From an uncultured Ilumatobacter sp. (GTDB taxonomy: Bacteria > Actinomycetota > Acidimicrobiia > Acidimicrobiales > Ilumatobacteraceae): a DNA stretch of 64,000 nt. A program made the translations under genes and the position numbers. The notes beneath the pieces were generated by a model. It did not search any database. It worked only from the letters and a program-made list of their open reading frames with translations, and was not told the origin of the DNA. Shown one piece after another: positions 43,924-53,076 of this stretch. The stretch lies in assembly GCA_905480335.1 (NCBI GenBank), contig CAJQPY010000011.1, forward strand, positions 1 through 64,000, written 5' to 3'. The stretch's first letter is position 1, and each line of letters begins with the position of its first letter.

Positions 43924-45417
43924 GTGAATCTCGCCAGCATCATCGATGATCATGCAGCCGACTCGATCGCATTGATCCACCGCGGCCAGCCGACAACGTA
44001 TGGCCAGCTCCGTGATCAGATCGATCGGCTACGCGGCGGCCTGTCCTCGCTCGGCGTTCGTGACGGTGACCGTGTTGCCCTGTTGTGCAGCAACTCAGAC
44101 CACTTCGTGATCGCATATTACGCTGCGCTTGGGCTCGGTGCTGTCGTGGTTCCCCTTAATCCGCTCAGCCCGGCCCCTGAACTCGAGCCGGAGATCGCGA
44201 GCGTTGGCGCCTCGGTGGTCGTCATCGAGAAGCTAAGCGCAGTCACATGGGCGAACGTGGACCGATCTGAGGTCCCGTCGGTGACGACGGTTGTTACCTG
44301 CGACGCGGCTCACGCGTCCGATGGTGACGTACTGATCGATGATCTGCTCGCCGTCGAACCTGTCGACCGAGTCGATGTTGACCCTGATCATCTGTCGACC
44401 CTGATGTTCACGAGCGGAACAGCTGGCAAGCCGCGGGCAGCAATGCTCAGTCACGGCAACCTGCTGGCGAACATAGGCCAGAGCTTGTGCGCAGAAGGTC
44501 ACGTGGTCGCCGACGACGTGATTTACACTGTGCTGCCGCTGTTCCACATTTTTGGTTTGAACGTCTCGCTCAACCTGGGGTTGTCAGTCGGTGCGACCGT
44601 GCTGCTTGTACAGCGGTTCGATCCGGTCACGGCCGTCGAGACCTTCGTCGATCGAAGTGTGACGGTGCTGCCTGGATCGCCGTCGATGTGGTCAGCGTTC
44701 GCGTACTTCGATCAGCTCCAAGGCAGTGAGTTCGCGAACATCCGGTTGGGGCTGTCGGGAGCGGCGAAGCTGCCGATCGCTACGTCACAGCTAATGCGCG
44801 ACCGCTTCGGAGTTGAGATCCTCGAGGGGTATGGACTGACCGAAGCGTCGCCGATTGTCACCTCGTCGATGGGAGCGTCTGTCCGGTTCGGATCGGTCGG
44901 TCGGGTGCTTGACGGGGTAGAGGTCCGCCTGGTGAACGTCGACGGTGACATCCCTGCCGGAGATGTCGGTGAAATCTGGGTTCGCGGACCCAACGTGTTC
45001 GCCGGATACTTCCGCGATGCGGAGGCAACCGATGCGGTGTTGACCGAAGATGGTTGGTTGAAAACCGGTGACATGGCCACGGTCGATGACGACGGTTACA
45101 TCTGGCTTGTCGATCGGGCGAAGGACTTGGTCATCGTGTCGGGCTTCAACGTGTATCCGGCGGAAGTTGAGGAAGTTCTGGCGATTCACCCCGACGTCGT
45201 AGAGGTGGGAGTGGTTGGCGTGCCGCACCCGCACACGGGCGAGGCTGTCAAGGCATTCGTGGTGGCCGCTGACGGGTCGGACATCGATGAGGAGACGCTG
45301 ATTGAGTTCTGTCGCGATCATCTTGCGCGTTACAAGTGTCCGAACAAGGTGCTGTTCGTCGACGAGCTACCGCGGAACACAACCGGCAAGCTTGTACGCC
45401 GTCGCCTTCTCGACTGA
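43924..45417 (+). CDS. Acyl-CoA ligase (class I adenylate-forming)
   Basis: A 497-residue ligase that activates a carboxylic acid to acyl-AMP and then acyl-CoA. The P-loop is MFTSGTAGKPRAAMLSHGN, followed by EGYGLTEASP (adenine site), KTGDMATVDDDGYIWLVDRAKDLVIVSGFNVYPAEVEE (hinge and A8) and the catalytic lysine in NTTGKLVRRRL. A medium- or long-chain fatty acid is likely, since the length and domain order match FadD-type enzymes. GTG 43924 is the start. It is upstream of rex with about 100 bases between them. Confidence 0.9.
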   Translation: MNLASIIDDHAADSIALIHRGQPTTYGQLRDQIDRLRGGLSSLGVRDGDRVALLCSNSDHFVIAYYAALGLGAVVVPLNPLSPAPELEPEIASVGASVVVIEKLSAVTWANVDRSEVPSVTTVVTCDAAHASDGDVLIDDLLAVEPVDRVDVDPDHLSTLMFTSGTAGKPRAAMLSHGNLLANIGQSLCAEGHVVADDVIYTVLPLFHIFGLNVSLNLGLSVGATVLLVQRFDPVTAVETFVDRSVTVLPGSPSMWSAFAYFDQLQGSEFANIRLGLSGAAKLPIATSQLMRDRFGVEILEGYGLTEASPIVTSSMGASVRFGSVGRVLDGVEVRLVNVDGDIPAGDVGEIWVRGPNVFAGYFRDAEATDAVLTEDGWLKTGDMATVDDDGYIWLVDRAKDLVIVSGFNVYPAEVEEVLAIHPDVVEVGVVGVPHPHTGEAVKAFVVAADGSDIDEETLIEFCRDHLARYKCPNKVLFVDELPRNTTGKLVRRRLLD

Positions 45418-45478
45418 GTACTTTTCTATCTACTCGGTGAGACTTTCGTAACATCCCCCGAATTGCATCAGCACAGCT

Positions 45479-45496
45479 TTGTGAAACTGTGCACAA
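45479..45496 (+). promoter_or_regulatory. Rex operator-like site before rex
   Basis: TTGTGAAACTGTGCACAA matches the Rex consensus TTGTGAA-N4-TTCACAA with a single mismatch (TGCACAA). It ends 18 bases before the GTG of rex. In Streptomyces, Rex binds such sites to repress rex-hemACD when the NADH level is low, so autoregulation is expected here. Confidence 0.75.
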
Positions 45497-45514
45497 GCGT
45501 CGTATGTTGGGCGG

Positions 45515-46219
45515 GTGGCCGGTCAGCGGAATCGACGTCGAATTCCCGAAGCGACTGTGTCGCGCCTGCCGGTGTACCTCAAGCTGCTCTCCGACCAGTT
45601 TGAACTTGGGATCACTAATATTTCGTCCGAGGAGCTCGCTGAGCTCGGTGGTGTGAACGCCGCAAAGGTGCGCAAGGACCTTTCGTACCTAGGCAGTTAT
45701 GGAACCCGCGGTGTCGGCTACGACGTTGAGTTTTTAGTTTTCCAGATTAAACGGGAGCTGGGTCTGACGCACGAATGGCATGTCGTTGTCGTCGGCGCCG
45801 GCCATCTCGGCAACGCCCTTGCGGGCTACGGCGGGTTCGGAGAGCGCGGGTTTCCTGTTGGTGGCGTGGTCGATGTCGATCCGGCCAAGATCGGAACTGT
45901 CGTCGGTGGCGTGCGTGTGCGCCACCTTGATGAGTTGGCCGCTGTTGTGCACTCTCGGAAGATCTCGATCGGGGTGATCGCAACGCCAGCTGTTGCAGCT
46001 CAGCACGCCGCAGATTCGCTCGTGTCTGCTGGGATCACGAGCATTTTGAACTTCGCTCCGACGATCATCAACACGCCTCACGGCATCAGCGTTCGGAAAG
46101 TCGATCTTGCCGTTGAACTGCAGATTTTGAGCTATCACGAGCAGCGCCGTGCGAACGTACGCGAAGCGACGAAACTCAAGGCTGTTCCCGGCAATGGTCG
46201 ACGTGGCGCATCGGCCTAA
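45515..46219 (+). CDS. rex: Redox-sensing transcriptional repressor Rex
   Basis: A 234-residue repressor that senses NADH/NAD+. The N-terminal winged helix (RLPVYLKLLSDQFELGI ... ELAELGGVNAAKVRKDLSYLG) binds DNA and the Rossmann domain has VVVVGAGHLGNALAGYGGFGERGF. DNA binding is released by NADH. It begins the rex-hemA-hemC-hemD operon, an order known in Streptomyces, and a near-perfect Rex site lies just upstream. GTG 45515 is the start. hemA follows 12 bases after the stop. Confidence 0.95.
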   Translation: MAGQRNRRRIPEATVSRLPVYLKLLSDQFELGITNISSEELAELGGVNAAKVRKDLSYLGSYGTRGVGYDVEFLVFQIKRELGLTHEWHVVVVGAGHLGNALAGYGGFGERGFPVGGVVDVDPAKIGTVVGGVRVRHLDELAAVVHSRKISIGVIATPAVAAQHAADSLVSAGITSILNFAPTIINTPHGISVRKVDLAVELQILSYHEQRRANVREATKLKAVPGNGRRGASA

Positions 46220-46231
46220 GCTTGTAGAGAC

Positions 46232-47491
46232 ATGTCCATTCTTGTCGTCGGCGTCAACCACCGCAGCGGCCCGCTGCCGTTGCTCGAGCGTCTGACGATC
46301 GCGCCCGACGATCTGGCTAAGCGGGTCAACGGGCTTGCGCAGCGAGACAACATCCGCGAGGCAGTCGTATTGTCGACCTGCAATCGGACGGAGATCTACG
46401 TCATTGCGGAGCGATTCCATGGCGCGTATGCCGATATTTGCGATTTTCTCTGCGAGCTCGGCGAGCTCGACGTCGACGAACTCAGCCCGCATCTCTTCAG
46501 CGAGCACGACGGCGCCGCCGTCGGGCACCTGTTCGAGGTGGCAGCGGGGCTGGATTCCGCGGTCCTCGGAGAAGGCGAGATCCTGGGACAGGTCCGTACT
46601 GCGTGGCAGGTAGCGCTCGACGAAGCCGCTGCGCGCTCGGGGTTGAATTTGCTGATGCGCTCGGCGGTCGAAACAGGCAAGCGAGCACGAAGTGAAACCG
46701 CTATCGGGCGCGGCACCGCCTCGGTCAGCCATGCTGCGGTGGAAATGCTCGGCGATGTGGCCGGTGATCTGTCCAACCGTCGCGTAACCGTCGTCGGAGC
46801 CGGATCGATGGGCGAGGGCGTTGCGATGGCTTTACACAAAGCTGGCGGCGCGGACATTTGCGTTGTCAATCGGTCGCCGGAACGTGGCGCTGCTTTGGCC
46901 CAGCGTGTCGGCGCAACTGCACTTGGCTTCGAACGCCTGGATGAAGCACTCGCCAGTGCCGACGTCGTGGTTGCTTCCACGGGCTCCGGGGCAGCAGTCA
47001 TCACGATCGAGTCGATTGAGCGTGCTCGCGCCGAGGTGGATCGTCCGCTGCTCGTCGTTGATATTGCGGTACCGCGCGACGTCGAGCCGGGTGTCGCTGA
47101 CCTCGATGGCGTCACGGTGTTCGATCTCGATGATTTGCGTGACTGGGCTGACAGAGGCCGAGCGCAGCGCGCCAAAGAGGCCGATATGGTCCGGCGGATT
47201 GTCGCCGAAGAGGTTGAGAACTTCAAGGTCGAACAGACAGCGCGCCAGGCTGCGCCGCTCGTTGCCTCGATGCGTCAGGCCGCCGATGACGTTCGAGCCG
47301 CCGAGCTCGACCGGTTCTCGAGTCGGCTTGCGGATCTGTCCGCCGCCGACCGCGACTCGGTCGAGGCGCTCACTAAGGCAATCATCTCGAAATTGCTCCA
47401 TGAGCCGTCGGTGCGATTGAAGACAGACGCGGGGACACCCCAGGGGGATCGCAATGCGGCTGCTGTGCGTGACTTGTTCAACCTCGGCTGA
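46232..47491 (+). CDS. hemA: Glutamyl-tRNA reductase
   Basis: First committed enzyme of C5 tetrapyrrole synthesis: reduces glutamyl-tRNA(Glu) to glutamate-1-semialdehyde with NADPH. The catalytic cysteine is Cys50 in VVLSTCNRTEIY. The NADPH domain has VTVVGAGSMGEGVA, and the C-terminal dimerisation helices complete 419 residues. A tRNA-Glu(TTC) gene, the donor substrate, is in the same window. It is likely repressed by Rex through the upstream operator. Confidence 0.95.
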   Translation: MSILVVGVNHRSGPLPLLERLTIAPDDLAKRVNGLAQRDNIREAVVLSTCNRTEIYVIAERFHGAYADICDFLCELGELDVDELSPHLFSEHDGAAVGHLFEVAAGLDSAVLGEGEILGQVRTAWQVALDEAAARSGLNLLMRSAVETGKRARSETAIGRGTASVSHAAVEMLGDVAGDLSNRRVTVVGAGSMGEGVAMALHKAGGADICVVNRSPERGAALAQRVGATALGFERLDEALASADVVVASTGSGAAVITIESIERARAEVDRPLLVVDIAVPRDVEPGVADLDGVTVFDLDDLRDWADRGRAQRAKEADMVRRIVAEEVENFKVEQTARQAAPLVASMRQAADDVRAAELDRFSSRLADLSAADRDSVEALTKAIISKLLHEPSVRLKTDAGTPQGDRNAAAVRDLFNLG

Positions 47492-47505
47492 GCTGGTCCG
47501 CTGGC

Positions 47506-48396
47506 GTGCCACATAACTCCGTCCCGCTTCGGCTCGCTACAAGGGGGTCGCGCCAGGCGCTCGCACAGGCGAACGTCGTTGCGGCGTCGGTTACCGCTTC
47601 TAGTGGTCGAATGGTCGAACTTGTTCTCATCGAAACAACTGGCGACATCCGTCTGGATGTTCCGCTCCACACGATCGGCGGACAAGGGGTGTTCGTTAAG
47701 GAAGTCCAGCGAGCCGTCCTCGATGGTCGTGCCGACATAGCGGTCCATTCGGCGAAGGATCTCCCGTCGGCTCCGCCCGTCGGCCTGGTGATCGCTGCGT
47801 TCACAGAGCGCCGCAGCCCGCATGATGTGCTGGTCGGGTCGACGCTCAATGGCCTTGCCGCAGGTGCCACCGTCGCATCAGGGTCGGTTCGGCGTCGGGC
47901 CCAGCTGGCGGCGGTTCGACCGGATCTCACGTTTGTCGAATTACGCGGCAACATTGACACCCGGTTGGACAAAGTGCCCGAGGGTGGAGCGATTGTCATG
48001 GCGCGCGCTGCGCTCGAGATACTCGGTATGACCGACCGAATCGACGAGGAGCTGGACGTCGAACGTTTCGTCCCTGCGGTCGGCCAGGGTTGCGTTGCTG
48101 TCGAGTGTCGGGCTCGCGATGACATGACCATTGAGGTGTTGCATACGGTTGACCACGGCCCGACTAGGCGTCGTGTGGAGGTCGAACGGGCATTTCTTGC
48201 GGAGCTGGGCAGTGGTTGCTCGCTCCCGGTCGGCGGCCATGTCGTTAATGACGACTTGCGCGTATTCCTCGCCGACCCTGATCAGGGTCGTTGGGTCGGC
48301 GACGTGGTGGCGCTGTCGCCTGGGGGCGTCGACTCCGCCGCTGACCTTGGTCTCGCACGGACGTCTGCCCGGCAGCTGCAGGAGCAGTTGGGGTGA
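47506..48396 (+). CDS. hemC: Porphobilinogen deaminase (hydroxymethylbilane synthase)
   Basis: Polymerises four porphobilinogens to hydroxymethylbilane. 296 residues; LRLATRGSRQALAQA at the start, HSAKDLPSAPP for the conserved loop, and GSGCSLPVGGHV with the cysteine that attaches the dipyrromethane cofactor. GTG 47506 is the start. It overlaps hemD by 4 bases at its end, ensuring balanced production of the next enzyme. Confidence 0.95.
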   Translation: MPHNSVPLRLATRGSRQALAQANVVAASVTASSGRMVELVLIETTGDIRLDVPLHTIGGQGVFVKEVQRAVLDGRADIAVHSAKDLPSAPPVGLVIAAFTERRSPHDVLVGSTLNGLAAGATVASGSVRRRAQLAAVRPDLTFVELRGNIDTRLDKVPEGGAIVMARAALEILGMTDRIDEELDVERFVPAVGQGCVAVECRARDDMTIEVLHTVDHGPTRRRVEVERAFLAELGSGCSLPVGGHVVNDDLRVFLADPDQGRWVGDVVALSPGGVDSAADLGLARTSARQLQEQLG

Positions 48397-49133
48397 CTCA
48401 GCCGCTCAGTGGGTGCACTGTCGTGGTCACCCGTGAGCAGCGCGGTCAGTTGGGTCAACTGCTCAACGTGCAGGGAGCGGAAGTCCTCCACGTGCCTTTG
48501 ATCGAGGTGGTTGATGTCGACCCTACGGCCTTGGTTGAGGCGTGGCGAGCCGAGCCTGACTGGGTCATTGTCACCTCTGCAGCAGGGGCAGATCGGGTTG
48601 CGGCTGGCGTCGTCATGCGACCGAGTGTCTCCCTTGCCGCCGTGGGAACAGCGACCGCAGTACGGCTTGAAGAATGCTGCGGTCGTCCCGCAGATCTCGT
48701 GCCTGACCGTCAGCTCGCGAGCGCGTTGGTGGAAGAATTCGTAGCGCTTCACGACCAGCCCCGACGTGTGTTGGTCGCCCAGGCCGATCGGGCCGAGTCG
48801 ACGCTGGTCGACGGGTTGCGGGCAGCAGGACACGAGGTCAACGCAGTCGTGGCGTACCACACGTTGCTTCGCCGCCCGACCGTCGATGATTGTGCGTCGA
48901 TCGCCCGAGCCGACGCGGTGGTCTTCGCTAGTGCATCGGCGGCGTTGGGCTGGGTCAACGCCTTCGAGAATCCGGCTGGGGCGCTGCCACCGATCGTGGT
49001 CGCAATCGGCCCGACGACGTCGGCGGCCGCCATCGAATCAGGTCTCAGGATTTCCCACATTGCCGCTCACCATTCACTTGCAGGAGTCGTTGACGAGTTG
49101 ATTGAAGCGTGGGGCCAATCCCAGGCAACGTGA
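48393..49133 (+). CDS. hemD: Uroporphyrinogen-III synthase
   Basis: A 246-residue synthase that cyclises hydroxymethylbilane with inversion of ring D. HemD is poorly conserved; recognisable parts are TVVVTREQRGQLGQLLN, WVIVTSAAGADRVAAG and the end VVAIGPTTSAAAIESGLRIS. GTG 48393 overlaps the hemC stop. In many actinobacteria hemB follows directly, but here the next gene is a large secreted protein. Confidence 0.9.
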   Translation: MTQPLSGCTVVVTREQRGQLGQLLNVQGAEVLHVPLIEVVDVDPTALVEAWRAEPDWVIVTSAAGADRVAAGVVMRPSVSLAAVGTATAVRLEECCGRPADLVPDRQLASALVEEFVALHDQPRRVLVAQADRAESTLVDGLRAAGHEVNAVVAYHTLLRRPTVDDCASIARADAVVFASASAALGWVNAFENPAGALPPIVVAIGPTTSAAAIESGLRISHIAAHHSLAGVVDELIEAWGQSQAT

Positions 49134-49228
49134 ATTTCCTTGGCGGTTTCCTGGCAGACTTGTCGACGAGCCGTATTGCGTGGGATATTCGACCCGCGCT
49201 TTCGGTGCACGACCGAACGAGGAGCATC

Positions 49229-51688
49229 GTGGCAGACGACCGCCGCAAAGATCGCAGACGGCGATGGACACTCATATGTCCGGTCGCGTTTCTTGCCGGA
49301 CTGCTGATGTTCGTGAATACCGGTGAAGTGGGAGCCACGCCGCAGGTCCTCCTCACGCAAGCCGAAGCCACACCGGTCGACATGAGCACGGGGGCGGTCA
49401 GCGCTGGGATCGGAGCGCACCCATCGGTATCTGGAGATGGTCGGTATGTTGCGTTCCAGGGTGCACCGCCTTCGCCCGACGACGATCGGACCTCCACGAT
49501 CTTCTTCACTGATCGTGAAACTGGTGAAACGACCGAATTGAGTCCAGTTCCCGACGGCTTGCGAGCTGGCGACTCCGTGCACCCGGTGATGTCAGGCAAT
49601 GGGTGCGCAGTCGTGGCCGTCACACAGATGGCGCTTGATGTCTTCCGCGACGACGACAGGGGCGATCGCTGGGATGTGTACCGTACGATGCTGCCGCACT
49701 GCGAGGGCACGGTCGGCGATTGGGAGCTCATGTCGAGCCGAACTGGTTCTGGTGGAATTGCCCGTGACGACGTGGTTGTCGCTCGTCCAACGACATCACG
49801 CAGCGGCACGCTGGTCGCCTACACACACCCCGCTGATCACCTCTTCGATGCCGAGGGCATCACGACGATCTCGCTGGTCGACGCCACCGTGCCGATTGAC
49901 GACCTAGCTCGGTCTCGGTTTGTCGTCGGCGCGCCAGCCGACTCGCCGGCTGACGTATTCATTCATCGCGGGCTTGACCAGCCGGTTCTCTCAGGCAACG
50001 GGGAACACCTCGTGTACCGATCCGATGCGGTGTCGTCCGACGCCGTACCGGGCTGGTCTGCGGGTCTGGTCGACGGTGGAGCGGCGACTGCGCAGATCTA
50101 CTCGTGGACGATTGCCGAATCTGATCCGTTCCTGGCCGTGACGCTGATCAGTTCGCTCCCGGATGGATCGCCCTCCACAGCCGGTGCGGCCGAGCCCGAC
50201 GTTTCGAGTCGCGGACTCGCAGTCACATTCACGTCGTCCGACATCGGACTTGCGGATGCGGAATATCCTGATTGCATCGAGGGATGCCCGAGCCAGGTCT
50301 TCATAGTTGACCGTGACAGCGATGACGACGGCGAGATCGGCGTCGCCGAGACCTTCGCCACCGCCATCGTGAGTGCCCACGATGACGCGACCGACGAGTC
50401 GGGTTTGACCATTGCGGGAACGTCCCCGTCCACGCAACCGTCGATCTCGGGCGACGGTCAGCTCGTCGCCTTCGTGACCCGAGCGCCGAATCTGCAGCTC
50501 ATTGAGGTGCCTGGCGTGGGGAGCGGAAATGACGGGGACATTCTCCTCGCCGAGGTCCGCAACGGTCGGCTTACCCGCGTCACCAATACCGTGGACGGCG
50601 TCCTCCCGGCGCCCGGTGTCCATGCCCATCCTGATCTCAGTGATACCGGCCGAACCGCAGTGTTCGACACGGCGGCCGCCGCCGATCTTCTCGTCGACGT
50701 GGCGCTCGCCGGTCGTCAGGTCGTCGCGCGGTCATCGGAACCGCTGCTCTCACTGCCTGACGCTGACGTGGGGACCACTCTGGTCGGGCTCGCGAGCGAC
50801 GAGTGGTACGTCGCAGTGATCAACGACGGCCCGTCCTCCTTCCGGCCGACCTCGGTCATCGTTTCGAACCCCCGGTTTGAGATCAACGCCGCGAAGAGCA
50901 CCTGCCTCCTCGATATCTCGGTTCCAGCGGGCGGCGCCTGCACCGTGGCATTCACCTTTATGCCCTCCGCCCCAGAGGCATCGAGCGCAACTCTGACGGT
51001 GGCCGAAGAGGGCTTTGGTGCTGTGTCGATTTCGGCAGCACTTCAGGGGGCCGGTGGAAATCCGGCTCTGCGGATCGAGCCAGCGAGCATTGACATCGGG
51101 ACCGTCGTCGTCGGCGAGCCGAGTGTCGAGTTCCAGTTTGACCTAAGCAATATCGGACTCACCCCGACCGAGATCACGTCGTTCGGGATCTCCGGAGCCC
51201 ATGCCGACGACTTCAGATTCGCCAGTAACAACTGTGTGTTCCGGCCGCTCAACCCGCGCGCAGCCTGCAGTGTCGGCGTGATCTTCGCGCCATCCGAGGC
51301 TGGCCGACGTACTGCGTTGGTCCAGCTGGCAACCCGTGACGATCAGTACACAACGATGGTGTTGACCGGCGACGGCGAGTACGAGCCGGTCGTCATGATC
51401 GATGCGGAGTCCGTCGAGGCTGGTCAGGACTTCCTCGCAGCAGGCAGCCACTACCCAGCGAACACCGACGTGACGATTGTGTTCGGTGGCGGTTCGGACT
51501 CGTCCGTCACTGCCGTGACCGATGCGGATGGCAACTTCTTGGTCAGTGTGCCCGTCGACCCGAATGAGCGCGGCGGCGATCGTACGATCGTCGTGCAATC
51601 GGATTCGGGCGCTGCTGCCAGCGCTCCGGTCGAAGTCGTTGAGGAGAATCAGACGTACATCGGTCTTCCCGGCTTCGGTCTCGGCTGA
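49229..51688 (+). CDS. Secreted PD40 beta-propeller plus choice-of-anchor-D protein
   Basis: Large exported protein of about 819 residues. I start at GTG 49229 after GAGGAGCATC, because this puts a basic region and membrane/signal segment (WTLICPVAFLAGLLMFVNT) at the N-terminus, whereas the track start runs into hemD. Seven repeats of the TolB/PD40 type follow, for example HPSVSGDGRYVAFQG, QPVLSGNGEHLVYRS and QPSISGDGQLVAFVT, enough for a seven-bladed propeller. Then come two Ig-like choice-of-anchor-D/ASH domains (for example LRIEPASIDIGTVVVGEP ... CSVGVIFAPSEAGRRTALV) and a final beta domain. Likely a cell-surface adhesin or scaffold; no catalytic motif seen. Confidence 0.72.
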   Translation: MADDRRKDRRRRWTLICPVAFLAGLLMFVNTGEVGATPQVLLTQAEATPVDMSTGAVSAGIGAHPSVSGDGRYVAFQGAPPSPDDDRTSTIFFTDRETGETTELSPVPDGLRAGDSVHPVMSGNGCAVVAVTQMALDVFRDDDRGDRWDVYRTMLPHCEGTVGDWELMSSRTGSGGIARDDVVVARPTTSRSGTLVAYTHPADHLFDAEGITTISLVDATVPIDDLARSRFVVGAPADSPADVFIHRGLDQPVLSGNGEHLVYRSDAVSSDAVPGWSAGLVDGGAATAQIYSWTIAESDPFLAVTLISSLPDGSPSTAGAAEPDVSSRGLAVTFTSSDIGLADAEYPDCIEGCPSQVFIVDRDSDDDGEIGVAETFATAIVSAHDDATDESGLTIAGTSPSTQPSISGDGQLVAFVTRAPNLQLIEVPGVGSGNDGDILLAEVRNGRLTRVTNTVDGVLPAPGVHAHPDLSDTGRTAVFDTAAAADLLVDVALAGRQVVARSSEPLLSLPDADVGTTLVGLASDEWYVAVINDGPSSFRPTSVIVSNPRFEINAAKSTCLLDISVPAGGACTVAFTFMPSAPEASSATLTVAEEGFGAVSISAALQGAGGNPALRIEPASIDIGTVVVGEPSVEFQFDLSNIGLTPTEITSFGISGAHADDFRFASNNCVFRPLNPRAACSVGVIFAPSEAGRRTALVQLATRDDQYTTMVLTGDGEYEPVVMIDAESVEAGQDFLAAGSHYPANTDVTIVFGGGSDSSVTAVTDADGNFLVSVPVDPNERGGDRTIVVQSDSGAAASAPVEVVEENQTYIGLPGFGLG

Positions 51689-51734
51689 ACAAAGCCGGTC
51701 AATGTCCGGCGACGGGCGTGTTTCCGGAGGCGAG

Positions 51735-52970
51735 TCAGATTTCGTCGATCTCAATGGATCGGCCGCCGATGTTGACGGCGTCAAAACACGTTGCGAGCGT
51801 CGGGTCGCCGACGATGTCACATCGCACGCTGAACGTGAGGTTGTCGCCGGGCTCGAGACGGATCTGGGTGATGTTGGGTTCGAATAAGGAGCCGCGGATG
51901 TTTGCGAGGGACCAGACGAATGCCTCTTCACCATTGATGAGCAGCGCTGCCCGGCCGGCATCGCTGTTGCTGTTTTCGACGCGGAGGTCGGTGAGGTCGA
52001 AGAGCATCCCGTCGTTGACGGTGTACACCTCGTCGGCGGTCTCAAGTGCGGGTGGGGTGACACTCAGGCGGAAGAAGACGGGTTCGCCGTCTTCGGACGT
52101 CGAGAGCGCGACGTCGGCACCGGCGACGGTGCTGACGGGAACAAAGGCATCGGTACCACCGGCAAGTTCGCTGGCGGCTTCGTTGAACTCTACGAGACGC
52201 TCGTCGACTGCGTCGCTCGCAGCATCGTTGATCGCCGGATCGATTACTCCGAACCAGGCTGCAACGGCTGCACCGAGAATCGCTGCGACTGCGAGCATGC
52301 GGACGATCGCCGCGCCAGGCACCGTCGGGGGTTGGACCAGTGACAGATCGGTCGCTGTTAGCTCATGGCCGGGCTGCTCGGCTCCGACTTCGAAGTTGAG
52401 GGTGCGGGTTCCGCGGCGAAACACGCCGCGCTTGGCTCTCGCCCTGAGGCGCACAAGGCTGGCACCGCCGGGGGCGACACCCACGGCGGGCGGATCGAAG
52501 CTCCCATCGATGCGACCTGTGGGATCGATCAAACGAATCCGGCAGCTGGCGAGGCCGTTGCCGTGGTTCTCCACCATGAACTCGTAGCTGGCTCGGTGTC
52601 GCGCCCGGATCACCGGCTGCAGCGCAACGATTCGTCGATGGTCGAAAGATCTAATGTTAAGTGTTGTCTCGGCGACGATGCTCTCATCGGGTTCGTTCGT
52701 CGGGATGGTGCGAACGCCGACGACTGTCGGCCCGGCGGTCGTTGATGGCAGCTTTGGTGGGGTGATGAGAACGTCGATGGATCCGAGTGCGCCGCCGAAC
52801 AGGGTGATGTTGCCCCGCTCGACGTTCACCCAGTCCGCGTTGAGTCCACTCGGCACGATTGTGAAGCTCTCAGTCGACTCGCCGAGGTTCTGCACTGACA
52901 GCTTCAGCGTGAGTGACTCACCGGGATCGATGTCGACATCGTCGTTCGAGAACCAGGCCTGCACGGACAC
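51735..52970 (-). CDS. NEW3/COG1470-like protein with single membrane helix
   Basis: A 411-residue protein. Residues 1-215 form two Ig-like domains (VQAWFSNDDVDIDPGESLTLKLSVQN; AVGVAPGGASLVRLRARAKRGVFRRG), then one helix (MLAVAAILGAAVAAWFGV) and a C-terminal beta-rich domain. The N-terminal half resembles the 'hydrolytic protein' found in actinobacterial extracellular contractile injection clusters, but no sheath, tube or baseplate gene is here, so a link to such systems is only suggestive. It is convergent with the secreted propeller gene (stops 46 bases apart) and divergent from hemB. Confidence 0.65.
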   Translation of the reverse strand: MSVQAWFSNDDVDIDPGESLTLKLSVQNLGESTESFTIVPSGLNADWVNVERGNITLFGGALGSIDVLITPPKLPSTTAGPTVVGVRTIPTNEPDESIVAETTLNIRSFDHRRIVALQPVIRARHRASYEFMVENHGNGLASCRIRLIDPTGRIDGSFDPPAVGVAPGGASLVRLRARAKRGVFRRGTRTLNFEVGAEQPGHELTATDLSLVQPPTVPGAAIVRMLAVAAILGAAVAAWFGVIDPAINDAASDAVDERLVEFNEAASELAGGTDAFVPVSTVAGADVALSTSEDGEPVFFRLSVTPPALETADEVYTVNDGMLFDLTDLRVENSNSDAGRAALLINGEEAFVWSLANIRGSLFEPNITQIRLEPGDNLTFSVRCDIVGDPTLATCFDAVNIGGRSIEIDEI

Positions 52971-53076
52971 GCCGTAACGCTACTTGCCGTGATCGCCTGG
53001 TACTGGCAATCAAAGCAGCTAGGAGTGATGGCGGTCGGGCTGGGTGGTGTCGAGGCGCCACCCTTAGGCTGGTCGC

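Noticed and set aside
51735-52970. A complete contractile injection system
   Set aside because: Only one protein resembles a component; no sheath, tube, baseplate or ATPase genes lie in the window.
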